This document shows positions 14,830 to 22,823 of a DNA stretch of 30,739 bases, in pieces (position 1 is the first letter of the stretch; each line of letters starts with the position of its first letter). The stretch is from JAENVT01 sp031412355 (GTDB lineage Bacteria > Actinomycetota > Acidimicrobiia > Acidimicrobiales > Ilumatobacteraceae). The stretch lies in the NCBI GenBank assembly GCA_031412355.1, contig JANOCR010000083.1, forward strand, positions 1 to 30,739, in the 5' to 3' direction. Position numbers and translations under genes: made by a program. Below the pieces are notes generated by a model, which worked only from the letters and a program-made list of their open reading frames with translations, had not been told where the DNA came from and did no database searches.

Positions 14830-16029
14830 ATGGTCTTGACGACGCCGTTTCACGAGCGCCTGGCCCCGTTGAACCAGACCCAGCTGTGGTCGCACTGGTC
14901 GGGGTATCTGTCGGCGGTGAAGTACCAGATGTCCGACAAGTTCGAGTACTTCGCGGTCCGCAACTCAGCAGGCCTGATCGATACGTCGCCCCTTTACAAG
15001 TACAGAATTGGCGGTCGCGACGCCCTCAAGTTCCTCGGTGGTGTGCTGGCACGCGACATTGGTGCATGCCGCGACGGCCAGGCGCAGTACACCTTGTGGT
15101 GCGACGAGCGCGGCTACGTCGTCGAAGACGGGGTGGTGATCCGGTTCGCCGCCGACGACTTCATCCTCACATCGGCAGAACCGAACCTGGCGTACTTCCG
15201 AAACCTCATCGGCTACGACCAGGTCGAGATCACCGACGTGTCCGCCGACTACGCAGCGCTGGCTGTGCAGGGCCCGCGGTCTCGCGAGATCCTCGCGGCA
15301 TTGGATCCGCAGATCGCCACACTGGGGTTCTTTCACCACGGTCCGGCCAAGATCGGCAACGTTCCGGTTCACGTCTCACGCACCGGGTACACCGGCGATC
15401 TCGGGTACGAGCTGTGGGTCGGCGGCGAGGGTGCGATCGAGGTGTGGGACACACTGCAGGCGGCATGCAGCGGTCGTGGCGTGTTGCCGGTTGGACAGAG
15501 TGCGCTGCTGATGACGCGTATCGAGGCCGGCCTCGTGTTGATCGGTGTCGACTTCCACTCCAGCAGGTTCGCCTTCAACGATCATGAATGTTCGACACCG
15601 GCCGAGCTCGGTTTCACCTGGATGTTCCGCGATCTGGCCGCCTCCACGCGACGATTCATCGGCCGCGCCGCGATCGAACGAGAGCTGGCCGACAAGACGT
15701 CGCGATGGAAGATGGTCGGGCTGATCGTCGATTGGCGCGAGTGGGATCGGCACTACGGTGAGGCCGGTTTGATCCCACCAAAGGACGAAACGCCGGTCGT
15801 GTACGAGATGATGCTGTACGACGACGATGGTGAACGGGTCGGGTACACGACCAGCTTCATGTACTCGCCCATGCTGCAACGCCACATCGCCATGGCCAAG
15901 GTTCAACCGGATCTGGCGAAACCGGGCGCGAAGGTCAACCTCGAGATCACTATCAACCATCGATATCACACCGTTGCGGCGGTGGTCGCCAGGCCACCGC
16001 TGTTCAACCCGCCCAGAAAGACAGCCTGA
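14830..16029 (+). CDS. GcvT-like aminomethyltransferase-family protein (folate-dependent demethylase type)
   Basis: A 399-residue relative of glycine-cleavage T protein and of folate-dependent demethylases such as DmdA. It shows the N-terminal FEYFAVRNSAGLIDTSPLYKY pattern (here referring to the aVRxxaGLxD hallmark), AVQGPRSREIL, the family signature RTGYTGDLGYELWV and RIEAGLVLIGVDF before the C-terminal barrel. These enzymes move a methyl or methylene group from an amine, sulfur or oxygen donor to tetrahydrofolate. True GcvT would sit with gcvH/gcvP, which are absent. The FAD oxidoreductase 5 bases downstream suggests a two-part oxidative demethylation unit. An in-frame GTG at 14809 is an alternative start. 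Donor substrate is unknown. Confidence 0.85.
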   Translation: MVLTTPFHERLAPLNQTQLWSHWSGYLSAVKYQMSDKFEYFAVRNSAGLIDTSPLYKYRIGGRDALKFLGGVLARDIGACRDGQAQYTLWCDERGYVVEDGVVIRFAADDFILTSAEPNLAYFRNLIGYDQVEITDVSADYAALAVQGPRSREILAALDPQIATLGFFHHGPAKIGNVPVHVSRTGYTGDLGYELWVGGEGAIEVWDTLQAACSGRGVLPVGQSALLMTRIEAGLVLIGVDFHSSRFAFNDHECSTPAELGFTWMFRDLAASTRRFIGRAAIERELADKTSRWKMVGLIVDWREWDRHYGEAGLIPPKDETPVVYEMMLYDDDGERVGYTTSFMYSPMLQRHIAMAKVQPDLAKPGAKVNLEITINHRYHTVAAVVARPPLFNPPRKTA

Positions 16030-16034
16030 CACCC

Positions 16035-17630
16035 ATGCCTGCCAAGAGTTCCTTCGACGCGATCGTCATCGGTGGCGGCCACAACGGCTTGGTCAACGGG
16101 GCCTATCTTGCGAAGTCGGGTCTGCGCACATTGATCATCGAACGACGTCACATCGTCGGGGGCGCGGCCATCACCGAAGAGTTGATCCCGGGCTTCCACT
16201 TCACCACGTTCTCGTACGCGCTCAGCCTGCTGCGACCCGACATCATCCACGACCTCGAGCTGACTCAGCACGGCTTCATGCCGATCCAGATGCCGTCGGC
16301 GTTCGCGCCGATGGAGAACGGTGATTACCTGCTGATGGGCACCGATCGCAACGAGAACCTGAAGGAGATCGCCCGTCACTCCAAGCATGACGCGGACGCG
16401 ATGGACCAGTACGAGTACGACATGGCCCAGGTCTGTCAGGCGTTGAAGCCGCTCGTCGACTCGGCGCCACCGAACCTGTTCGGCAACGACCCCGCCGACG
16501 CGCTGCAGCTGGCCGACCTGGCCCGGCGGATGAAGGCGTTGCCGGCCCGGGTGCTGCAGAACTGCATCCGGCTGCTCACCGGCAGCTCGGCCGACTTCCT
16601 CGACGACTACTTCGACAGCGACATCATCAAGGGTTGGCTGTCGTCGTCGAGCATCATCGGCAGCAAGGTCGGCCCGCGCTCGCAAGGGTCTGGCCTGGTG
16701 TTGCTGTTCCACAATCTTGGCGAGCACGACGGCCACTTCGGCTCGTGGGCGTTCCACAAAGGTGGTAACGGCGGATTCACCCAGGTGCTGGCACGCGCCG
16801 CCCAGGCGTTCGGCGCCGAGATCGTCGTCGACACGCCCGTCAGTCACGTGATCACCGCCAACGGCCGTGTCACCGGTGTGGCGCTCGAGGACGGCACCGA
16901 GCTGAAGTCCAAAGTCGTGATCAGCTCGCTCGATCCGCGCCGTACGTTCACGCAGTTGGTCGATCCCGCCGATCTGCCCACGGACCTCAACGACAGCATC
17001 CGGCGGTTCCGCTTCCAGGGCACGTCGGCCAAGGTCAACTTCGCGCTCGACGACGCGCCGCGCTATCCGGCGCTGGGTGATCGCACCGATCAGTTCCGCG
17101 GTTTCACCAACATCGGACCATCGATGGACTACCTCGAGCGGGCCTACGACGATGCCAAGTATGGGTGGTACAGCAAGCGCCCGTACATCGACGCCTGCAT
17201 CCAATCGTTGGTAGACCCCGACATGGCCCCGCCCGGCAAGCACGTGATGTCGTGCTTCATCCAGTACGCGCCCTACCAGTTGAAAGGCAGTGACTGGGAC
17301 ACCGAACGACAGGCGTTCGGCGACACCGTGCAGGCAACCATCGAGTCGTTCCTCCCCGGCTTCGGGGATCTGGTCCTGCATCGCGAAGTCGTTACACCTC
17401 TCGACATCGAGCGCGTGGTCGGTCTCAGCGAGGGCAACATCTTCGCCGGCGAGTTCCTGGCGCCGCAGATGTACTTCTTCCGCCCCGCGCCCGGTTGGAA
17501 CCAGTACCGAACACCCATCGACGGCTACTACCAGTGCGGTTCGGGCACCCACCCGGGTGGCTGTGTGTCGGGCGGTCCGGGCAAGTTGGCCGCGCAACAG
17601 ATCATCGGTGATCTGGCCCGCAGGGGTTAA
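16035..17630 (+). CDS. PYROXD2/phytoene-desaturase-like FAD oxidoreductase
   Basis: A 531-residue flavoprotein of the NAD(P)/FAD-dependent oxidoreductase group that includes carotenoid desaturases and human PYROXD2. The dinucleotide fold is at the N-terminus (VIGGGHNGLVNGAYLAKSG, about 11-29), with the glycine-rich GGAAITEE just after it. The C-terminal FAD/substrate block is GYYQCGSGTHPGGCVSGGPG (about 502-521). It lacks neighbours of carotenoid synthesis (no crtB or crtE), so phytoene is an unlikely substrate. It lies 5 bases after the GcvT-like gene, with which it probably acts. The following 295 bases contain no gene. Confidence 0.87.
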   Translation: MPAKSSFDAIVIGGGHNGLVNGAYLAKSGLRTLIIERRHIVGGAAITEELIPGFHFTTFSYALSLLRPDIIHDLELTQHGFMPIQMPSAFAPMENGDYLLMGTDRNENLKEIARHSKHDADAMDQYEYDMAQVCQALKPLVDSAPPNLFGNDPADALQLADLARRMKALPARVLQNCIRLLTGSSADFLDDYFDSDIIKGWLSSSSIIGSKVGPRSQGSGLVLLFHNLGEHDGHFGSWAFHKGGNGGFTQVLARAAQAFGAEIVVDTPVSHVITANGRVTGVALEDGTELKSKVVISSLDPRRTFTQLVDPADLPTDLNDSIRRFRFQGTSAKVNFALDDAPRYPALGDRTDQFRGFTNIGPSMDYLERAYDDAKYGWYSKRPYIDACIQSLVDPDMAPPGKHVMSCFIQYAPYQLKGSDWDTERQAFGDTVQATIESFLPGFGDLVLHREVVTPLDIERVVGLSEGNIFAGEFLAPQMYFFRPAPGWNQYRTPIDGYYQCGSGTHPGGCVSGGPGKLAAQQIIGDLARRG

Positions 17631-17696
17631 GGAGCACAGCTGAGCGATGGCCTGCTCGTATCAGGTCTGATCTTGATTGGTCACTCGCTTTCGAGC

Positions 17697-17737
17697 TGTG
17701 AGTCGGATCGCGCGCCGGATTCGACACCCGACTCACA
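17697..17737. repeat. Palindromic unit 1 of a tandem pair
   Basis: Arm TGTGAGTCGGAT (17697-17708) is inverted as ACCCGACTCACA (17726-17737), giving 10 perfectly paired bases plus a near match, with a 17-base centre. CGAGC at 17692-17696 and GCTCG at 17741-17745 could extend the stem past a 3-base bulge. No T-run follows, so it is not a classical intrinsic terminator. It resembles unit 2 in sequence (18 of the first 22 bases, 10 of the last 12). Confidence 0.75.
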
Positions 17738-17758
17738 CCGGCTCGAGCGGCGGTCGAC

Positions 17759-17800
17759 TGTGAGCCCGATCACGCGTCGGGCGTCAATATCGGACTCACA
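17759..17800. repeat. Palindromic unit 2 of a tandem pair
   Basis: Arm TGTGAGCCCGAT (17759-17770) is inverted as ATCGGACTCACA (17789-17800), with one mismatch in 12 and an 18-base centre. It begins 62 bases after unit 1 and shares its orientation and its CGCG-containing centre. The two together give four copies of a TGTGAGTCSGAT-like 12-mer. Confidence 0.75.
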
Positions 17801-17925
17801 CTCGGTCACCCCGTCGCGTTTCGTCACTGACGATTCGGCAGGGCCCTGCGTTCGCCAGGCACGAACCGCCGTGGTGATCGCTGAGCGACGTCAAGGTACG
17901 GTTCGGCGGTCGAACGGGGATTGAG

Positions 17926-19101
17926 ATGACCGACAACGATCCAACGGAGCCGAAGTCTGCCGACCTGGGCAAGGCCGAACCTTTCCGATTCTTCGACAAC
18001 CGCGAGAAGTACCTGCTGTTCGTCATGACGACAAGCGAGAAGGCCGAGGTCGCGGCGCGTATCGGCCGCGAGCTCGGCCACATCGTGCCCCGTCCGCCGG
18101 CGCTGCGCGTGTTCGACGCCGGCACAGGCAACGGGATGGTGTTGAGCCAGGTGCTGCGCGACCTGCACCGCCGCATGCCGACCGTTCCGTTCTTCGTGGT
18201 CGGCAAGGAAGTCAGCATGGAAGACACTCGCCTGACATTGGCGACGTTGCCCGACCGGCTCGCCGAGCATCCGCAGTCGGTCGTGGTGTTGACCAACATG
18301 TTCTACGCCGAGGCGCCGACGTTGTTCCCGAAGGCCTCCGAGTTCCACGACAAGGTGCGCTGGATCGACGTTGCGCTGCAGGGCAACAGTGCCCATGAGT
18401 TCTTCCAACAGATCCACGAGCTCGACGATCACCTCACCCAGGGGTGGCAGACGGCGTCGAGCCAGAAGACCGGCAACCCGGTGTACGTCACGCCGTCGGT
18501 GATGGTGCTGTACCGCGACGACCATTCCTTTGCCATGAACGATCTGATCCCACGCCCTACCGGCTGCCCACAACCGTTCCAGTACGACCTCGTGCTGGCG
18601 GCCCAGCCGTACCGCAGCCGTACCTCGCCCGAGACCAAGGTGAAGAACGTGCTGGCCCCGCTGGCCAAGGCGCTCGCCCCGGGCGGCCGGTTGGTCGTCG
18701 TGCAATCGACCGGTCACGATCCTGGCATGGAGGTAATCCGTCGGATCTGGCCGGCAGAGGACCCGTTCGCGACGCCGCGCCACAAACTGATCAAAGAGCT
18801 CGATACTCAGTTGAACGGCGAGGGCGCGCCCGGGTTCGGGTTCGAGGGCACCAGCGATGCGGCGTCACTGTTCACCTATCACCTCCACGCCATGCCGAAC
18901 GAGGTGTCGAACCGCATCAGCACCTCGACCACTATGGCAGCGTGGAATGCAGCGGTTTACGTGGCTCAGATCGAAGACGAGCGCATCGCCGACGTGTTGA
19001 TGGAAGGCAAGTACCTCGAGGCAACGTCCGAGGTCGTGCTGAAGCACGGCGGGCTCTGGTTTCAGGACGAGTCGTTCGTCGTGGTACGCCATGTGTCGTG
19101 A
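17926..19101 (+). CDS. SAM-methyltransferase-like protein, function unknown
   Basis: The 391-residue protein looks like a class I methyltransferase variant. VFDAGTGNGMVLSQVL (62-77) matches motif I, and YDLVLAAQPYRSR followed by LAPLAKALAPGGRLVVVQ (about 243-260) matches the strand 4/5 region, although the two halves are separated by an unusually long insert of about 120 residues. The N-terminal segment FRFFDNREKYLLFVMTTSEK is distinctive. I recall similar unnamed proteins but no experimental function. The ATG has GGGGA 5 bases upstream. The stop overlaps the next gene by four bases (GTGA), which begins a coupled four-gene run. Confidence 0.72.
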   Translation: MTDNDPTEPKSADLGKAEPFRFFDNREKYLLFVMTTSEKAEVAARIGRELGHIVPRPPALRVFDAGTGNGMVLSQVLRDLHRRMPTVPFFVVGKEVSMEDTRLTLATLPDRLAEHPQSVVVLTNMFYAEAPTLFPKASEFHDKVRWIDVALQGNSAHEFFQQIHELDDHLTQGWQTASSQKTGNPVYVTPSVMVLYRDDHSFAMNDLIPRPTGCPQPFQYDLVLAAQPYRSRTSPETKVKNVLAPLAKALAPGGRLVVVQSTGHDPGMEVIRRIWPAEDPFATPRHKLIKELDTQLNGEGAPGFGFEGTSDAASLFTYHLHAMPNEVSNRISTSTTMAAWNAAVYVAQIEDERIADVLMEGKYLEATSEVVLKHGGLWFQDESFVVVRHVS

Positions 19102-19586
19102 ATCCGCAAGACCAGGTCGTTGCCCATCTTCGCCAGCTCGGTGTCGATCACGAGATCATTCCGTGCGATCCCGCACTCGCTGACACGGCCGCGTTCTGCG
19201 AGGCGTACGGCTACTCGCCCGACGACTCGGCCAACACGATCATCGTGGTCGGCAAGGGCGAGACGCCGCGTCCGGTGGCCTGCGTCGTGCTGGCAACGAC
19301 GCGCCTCGATGTCAACGGTGTCGTTCGACGACGACTCGAAGTCCGCAAGGCTTCGTTTGCGTCTGCGGAGGAAACGATGCTGCTCACCGGGATGGAGATC
19401 GGTGGCGTCACGGCCTTTGCGTTGCCTGCAGAGTTGCCCCTGTGGATCGACGTAGCGGTCATGGCTCGACCGCGGATCATCCTCGGTGGTGGGAGTCGGG
19501 CGATCAAGGTGCTGACGCCGCCGGCGACGCTGGCGATGCTCGACAACGCAACGGTGATCGAAGATCTCGCCCGCCCTCGCGAATGA
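19098..19586 (+). CDS. YbaK/EbsC-family aminoacyl-tRNA deacylase
   Basis: Members of this family (YbaK, ProXp) hydrolyse mischarged aminoacyl-tRNAs in trans. The 162-residue product has the family order: a short N-terminal helix, YGYSPDDSANTIIVVGKGE with the lysine-containing strand, CVVLATTRLDVNGVVRRRL, then MEIGGVTAFALPAELPLWID and the closing ILGGGSRAIKVLTPPATL. The GTG at 19098 lies in a GTGA overlap with the previous stop, and its own stop overlaps the kinase start (ATGA). Which tRNA it edits cannot be predicted. The longer upstream frame is a shadow of the previous gene. Confidence 0.85.
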   Translation: MNPQDQVVAHLRQLGVDHEIIPCDPALADTAAFCEAYGYSPDDSANTIIVVGKGETPRPVACVVLATTRLDVNGVVRRRLEVRKASFASAEETMLLTGMEIGGVTAFALPAELPLWIDVAVMARPRIILGGGSRAIKVLTPPATLAMLDNATVIEDLARPRE

Positions 19587-20629
19587 ACGCCCAACTGATG
19601 GTGACCGCCGACGACAGCACAGGCGCGACGGAAGCTGCGGCGGCGTGTGCAGATGCCGGCTGGGGCGTCGAGGTGGTTCCGTTCACCGACGTATCGTCGA
19701 CCGCGGAGTGCGTGGTGGTCGACCTGCGGTCGCGTCACGTGCCACCGTTGGAGGCTCGGCGCCGGATCATCGCCACGGCGCCCGACGTCCGCCACGTACA
19801 CAAGATCGACTCCACGCTGCGCGGCAACTGGGCGGCGGAGCTGGTGGCGTTCGTCGAGATCGGCCGGCGAGTGCTGCTGATCCCCTCGCATCCACCGCTC
19901 GGTCGGGTTTGTGTGGGGGGAGTCGTGCTGGTCAACGGCGTCCCCGTGGCCGAGACCGAGCACGGCAACGATCCGCGGTTGCCGGTGCGCACCAGCCGGC
20001 CCGGCGACTCGCTGGCCGGTGCCAAGCTCGCTGGGGCCAGCGACGTGGCCGCCTGGCTCGCGGCCCCGGACCGGGCAGTTGCCATCGCCGACGCCGCCAC
20101 ACTCGACGACATCGATCAACTCGTCGCCGCTGCGCAAGGTGCAGCCGACGTCGTGATCGCCGGGCCTGCCTCCGTGATCGGCGCTGTGGCGCGGGCGTGG
20201 TCGCCACGGGTCATGTCGCGGCTGCCGCGTCCTTGGCTGCCGACACCGATCGTTGCCGTGTGTGCCAGCTTGCACTCTGCGAGCCGCGCCCAGATGGCAG
20301 CGCTCGGCGTCGCAGATCTCGGCGTGGAGGTTGTGATGTCGCCCGACGATCGTGCGGGAGATGCCGACACCATCGCCACAGACGTGGCTCGTCGCGCCCA
20401 CCGATTGGTCGGTGAGTTGCGGGCACGCAGTGTGATCCTGGTCGGCGGCGATACCGCGGCGGCCTTCATCGGCGACGCCCGGGTTGCCGTGTTCGGCTCG
20501 GTCGGGGTCGGCATCAGCCTCGGCGAGGCAATGCTCGCCAGCAGGCGGCTGCGACTGGCCTGCAAACCCGGCGGGTTCGGCACAGCCAATACGCTGGTGG
20601 ACCTGGTGACGAGAGGAACGCAGACATGA
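19583..20629 (+). CDS. DUF1537 four-carbon acid sugar kinase (D-threonate/D-erythronate kinase-like)
   Basis: Family members phosphorylate D-threonate, D-erythronate or L-threonate at O4. In the 348 residues, the N-terminal substrate domain has ADDSTGA (9-15), HKIDSTLRGN (73-82) and PSHPPLGRVCVGG (101-113). The C-terminal nucleotide domain has ILVGGDTAAAF (285-295) and LACKPGGFGTANTL (325-338). It is shorter than the usual 400-430 residues, although both end motifs are intact. The ATG at 19583 overlaps the deacylase stop (ATGA), and its own stop overlaps the PdxA-like start (ATGA). Being paired with a PdxA homologue is the known arrangement for four-carbon acid sugar catabolism. Confidence 0.88.
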   Translation: MNAQLMVTADDSTGATEAAAACADAGWGVEVVPFTDVSSTAECVVVDLRSRHVPPLEARRRIIATAPDVRHVHKIDSTLRGNWAAELVAFVEIGRRVLLIPSHPPLGRVCVGGVVLVNGVPVAETEHGNDPRLPVRTSRPGDSLAGAKLAGASDVAAWLAAPDRAVAIADAATLDDIDQLVAAAQGAADVVIAGPASVIGAVARAWSPRVMSRLPRPWLPTPIVAVCASLHSASRAQMAALGVADLGVEVVMSPDDRAGDADTIATDVARRAHRLVGELRARSVILVGGDTAAAFIGDARVAVFGSVGVGISLGEAMLASRRLRLACKPGGFGTANTLVDLVTRGTQT

Positions 20630-21609
20630 CGTCGACACTGCCGATGGCGATCACCATGGGCGATGCCTCCGGTGTTGGTCCCGAGATCGTGCTGCGCCGC
20701 GCCGCCGACGGAGCATTCGCCGCCGATCCGGTCGTGGTCTACGGCGACCTCGGAGTCCTGCGACGCGGCGCCGAACTGCTGGGTGTCGATCCCGAGATCG
20801 AATCCATCGACGATCCCGGGCAGTGGCGCCCCGGCCCTCTGCAGGTGATGGATGCCGGCCTGTTGCAAGCCACCGATCATCATCCCGGCGAGATCGACGC
20901 GGCCACGGGCGCGGCCGCTCGTCAGTATGTGCTCGCCGCGACCCGCGACGCGCTCGCCGGTAGCGTCGCCGGCCTGGTGACGATGCCGATGAACAAGGAA
21001 GCGACGCAGCTCACCGATCCCGAATTCGTCGGCCACACCGAACTGATCGCCGCGGCGTGCGGCGTGCAGCGGTTCACGATGATGCTGACGGCGGGGGATC
21101 TGGCGGTGACGCACGTCAGCACTCACGTGTCATTGATCGAAGCGATTCGCCGGGTCACGACCGCCAGGGTCACCGAGGTGATCGAACTGACCCACGAGAC
21201 GCTGCACCGATTCATCGACCGCCCGAGGATCGCCGTTTGCGGTCTCAACCCGCACGCCGGCGAACACGGGCTGTTCGGATCCGAAGACGCCATCCACATT
21301 GTTCCGGCGATCGAGGCGGCGCGTGCCGCCGGCATCGAAGCCAGTGGGCCGCACCCTGCCGACACCGTTTTTCATCAGGCTGTTCACCGCAAACGATTCG
21401 ATGCCATCGTCTGCATGTACCACGACCAGGGCCACACTCCCATGAAGCTGCTGGCGTTCGAGAGCGGCGTCAACGTGACTGTCGGCTTGCCGATCGTGCG
21501 CACGTCGGTCGATCACGGCACGGCCTTCGACATCGCCTGGCAGGGCGTGGCGTTCACCGGCTCCTTGGATCATGCCCTCGGCTGGGCGCGACGGTTAGCT
21601 GTTCAGTGA
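20626..21609 (+). CDS. pdxA2: PdxA-family dehydrogenase, probably 4-phospho-D-threonate/D-erythronate dehydrogenase (PdxA2)
   Basis: PdxA enzymes oxidise and decarboxylate 4-phosphorylated hydroxy acids. The vitamin B6 enzyme uses 4-phosphohydroxy-L-threonine; PdxA2 uses 4-phospho-D-threonate or -erythronate, giving dihydroxyacetone phosphate and CO2. The 327 residues include the N-terminal ITMGDASGVGPE, the metal-binding histidines His137 (GHTE), about His210 (GLNPHAGE) and His266 (YHDQGH), and the closing RTSVDHGTAFDIAWQG. The kinase immediately upstream argues for the catabolic PdxA2 role; a role in pyridoxal phosphate synthesis cannot be ruled out. The 3' end overlaps the convergent flavoprotein gene by 7 bases. 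Confidence 0.88.
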   Translation: MTSTLPMAITMGDASGVGPEIVLRRAADGAFAADPVVVYGDLGVLRRGAELLGVDPEIESIDDPGQWRPGPLQVMDAGLLQATDHHPGEIDAATGAAARQYVLAATRDALAGSVAGLVTMPMNKEATQLTDPEFVGHTELIAAACGVQRFTMMLTAGDLAVTHVSTHVSLIEAIRRVTTARVTEVIELTHETLHRFIDRPRIAVCGLNPHAGEHGLFGSEDAIHIVPAIEAARAAGIEASGPHPADTVFHQAVHRKRFDAIVCMYHDQGHTPMKLLAFESGVNVTVGLPIVRTSVDHGTAFDIAWQGVAFTGSLDHALGWARRLAVQ

Positions 21610-22772
21610 GGGTCGACGAGGTCGAGGAACTGCCAACGCTTACCCTCGGCGACACCCATCAACTCGCGGCCACATGTTTGCCACACGTTGGGCGACGACG
21701 TGACGTGTTGGGTGCCGGCGTGCACGTCGCGGAAGAACCGTTGGATGGTCCCGTGGCGCAGCGCCGTGGTGCCCCCCGACAGGTAGACGAAGGCGGCGAT
21801 CTCCTGCAGTGACTTGGTGATGTGCGCCAGTGCCACGCGAACCAATGTGTGCTGGCGCACCGAGATTTCCTCGCCCGCGTACAGGCTCTTCGACAGGTCG
21901 GTCCACGACTCGATCACCAATGCCCGCGCCGCGCGGAAGGTGGCCTCGGCCTGCGCGTAGCCCTGCTGGAAGGCGTTGCTATCGGCCTGTGCACCGGGGC
22001 GGCCGGCCTTGCTCTTCGCCTGGCCGGCCAGCTCGTCGAGCAGGCGACGGCCGACACCCATTGCCCAGCCGCTGTGGCAGGTGACGGCAAAACCGATGAT
22101 GCCGATTCCATACAGGTTTCCGCCGCGCTCGGGCACCGTCGTGACGGCGAAGTGGCTCCATCCGTCGGGTACGAACACGTTCTCCATGGTGTAGTCGATG
22201 CTGCCGGTGCCACGCAGACCCATGACGTCCCAGTTGTCGATGAGGTTGACTGCCTCGATGGGAGTGACGAAGATCCGCGGCTCGCCGGTCTCTTCGATGA
22301 TGCCCAACGAGTGCACGTGCGACGAGTGCTTCAGTCCCGATCCGAAGCTCCAGGACCCGCTCAACGACAAGCCGCCATCGACGGTCTTGGCGGTTCCCGG
22401 GCGGGTGCCCTGGCCGGCGATCACCGGTTGCCTGCCGCCGCCCCACAGCTCGGCGACGGCATGATCCGACAGGTAGGCGCCGGCCGTGCCGATCGACAGG
22501 TTGGCTGCCATGGTCACCCATCCGGCGGACGCATCGGCGTATGACAGGTTCTCGAGCACCTCGAGCGAATGCAAAGGGTCGAGTTCGGCGCCCCCCAACT
22601 TCTCGGGAACCCACATTCGCAGCAGTCCGTCGGCGTGCAGCGCGGCGACTGTGGTCGGCGAGAGTTCGCCCTCGATGTCGGCGAACTCGGCCTCGGCGTC
22701 GAGCAGCGGAACGAGCGCTTTGGCCCGTTCGGCGAGGATGGACTGTTCGCTGAGTGATTCTCCGAGTGGCAT
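21603..22772 (-). CDS. Acyl-CoA-dehydrogenase-fold flavin monooxygenase-like protein
   Basis: The 389-residue protein has the acyl-CoA dehydrogenase fold. The pattern WVPEKLGGAELDP, SAGWVTMAANLSIG, a GSWSFGSGLKHSSHV strand and a four-helix C-terminal domain ending FRDVHAGTQHVTSSPNVWQ resembles two-component flavin-dependent monooxygenases (HpaB/HsaA/DszC type) more than true acyl-CoA dehydrogenases, since the catalytic base Glu of the latter is not evident. Such enzymes need a separate flavin reductase, not seen here. ATG 22772 is preferred because AAGGGG stands 9 bases upstream; ATG 22799 is an alternative. It lies 51 bases after the MFS exporter gene, probably in one operon with it. Confidence 0.8.
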   Translation of the reverse strand: MPLGESLSEQSILAERAKALVPLLDAEAEFADIEGELSPTTVAALHADGLLRMWVPEKLGGAELDPLHSLEVLENLSYADASAGWVTMAANLSIGTAGAYLSDHAVAELWGGGRQPVIAGQGTRPGTAKTVDGGLSLSGSWSFGSGLKHSSHVHSLGIIEETGEPRIFVTPIEAVNLIDNWDVMGLRGTGSIDYTMENVFVPDGWSHFAVTTVPERGGNLYGIGIIGFAVTCHSGWAMGVGRRLLDELAGQAKSKAGRPGAQADSNAFQQGYAQAEATFRAARALVIESWTDLSKSLYAGEEISVRQHTLVRVALAHITKSLQEIAAFVYLSGGTTALRHGTIQRFFRDVHAGTQHVTSSPNVWQTCGRELMGVAEGKRWQFLDLVDPH

Positions 22773-22823
22773 GGCTGTCGACCCCTTGTGGTTTTTCATT
22801 GGGTTGGTTCTTCGGGATCGAGC

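Larger units (their letters stand above)
17631..17925. other. 295-base intergenic region without a credible gene
   Basis: No convincing coding frame is seen. The notable content is two palindromic units at 17697-17737 and 17759-17800. Near the end, TACGGT at 17897-17902 could be a -10 box, and GGGGA at 17916-17920 is a plausible ribosome-binding site for the gene at 17926. This is the largest non-coding gap in the window. Confidence 0.7.

Noticed and set aside
15966..17597. A 543-codon antisense open frame opposite the PYROXD2-like gene
   Set aside because: The translation is low in family motifs and rich in Val, Arg and His. The plus-strand frame has intact FAD-binding motifs at both ends.
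17697..17800. CRP-like sites or a CRISPR array in the palindromic region
   Set aside because: TGTGA and TCACA occur, but not at the 6-base spacing of a CRP site. There are only two imperfect units without identical repeats and spacers, so it is not a CRISPR array.
19211..20638. A 475-codon antisense open frame opposite the deacylase and kinase genes
   Set aside because: No recognisable domain; the sense frames carry full family motifs and coupled start/stop overlaps.
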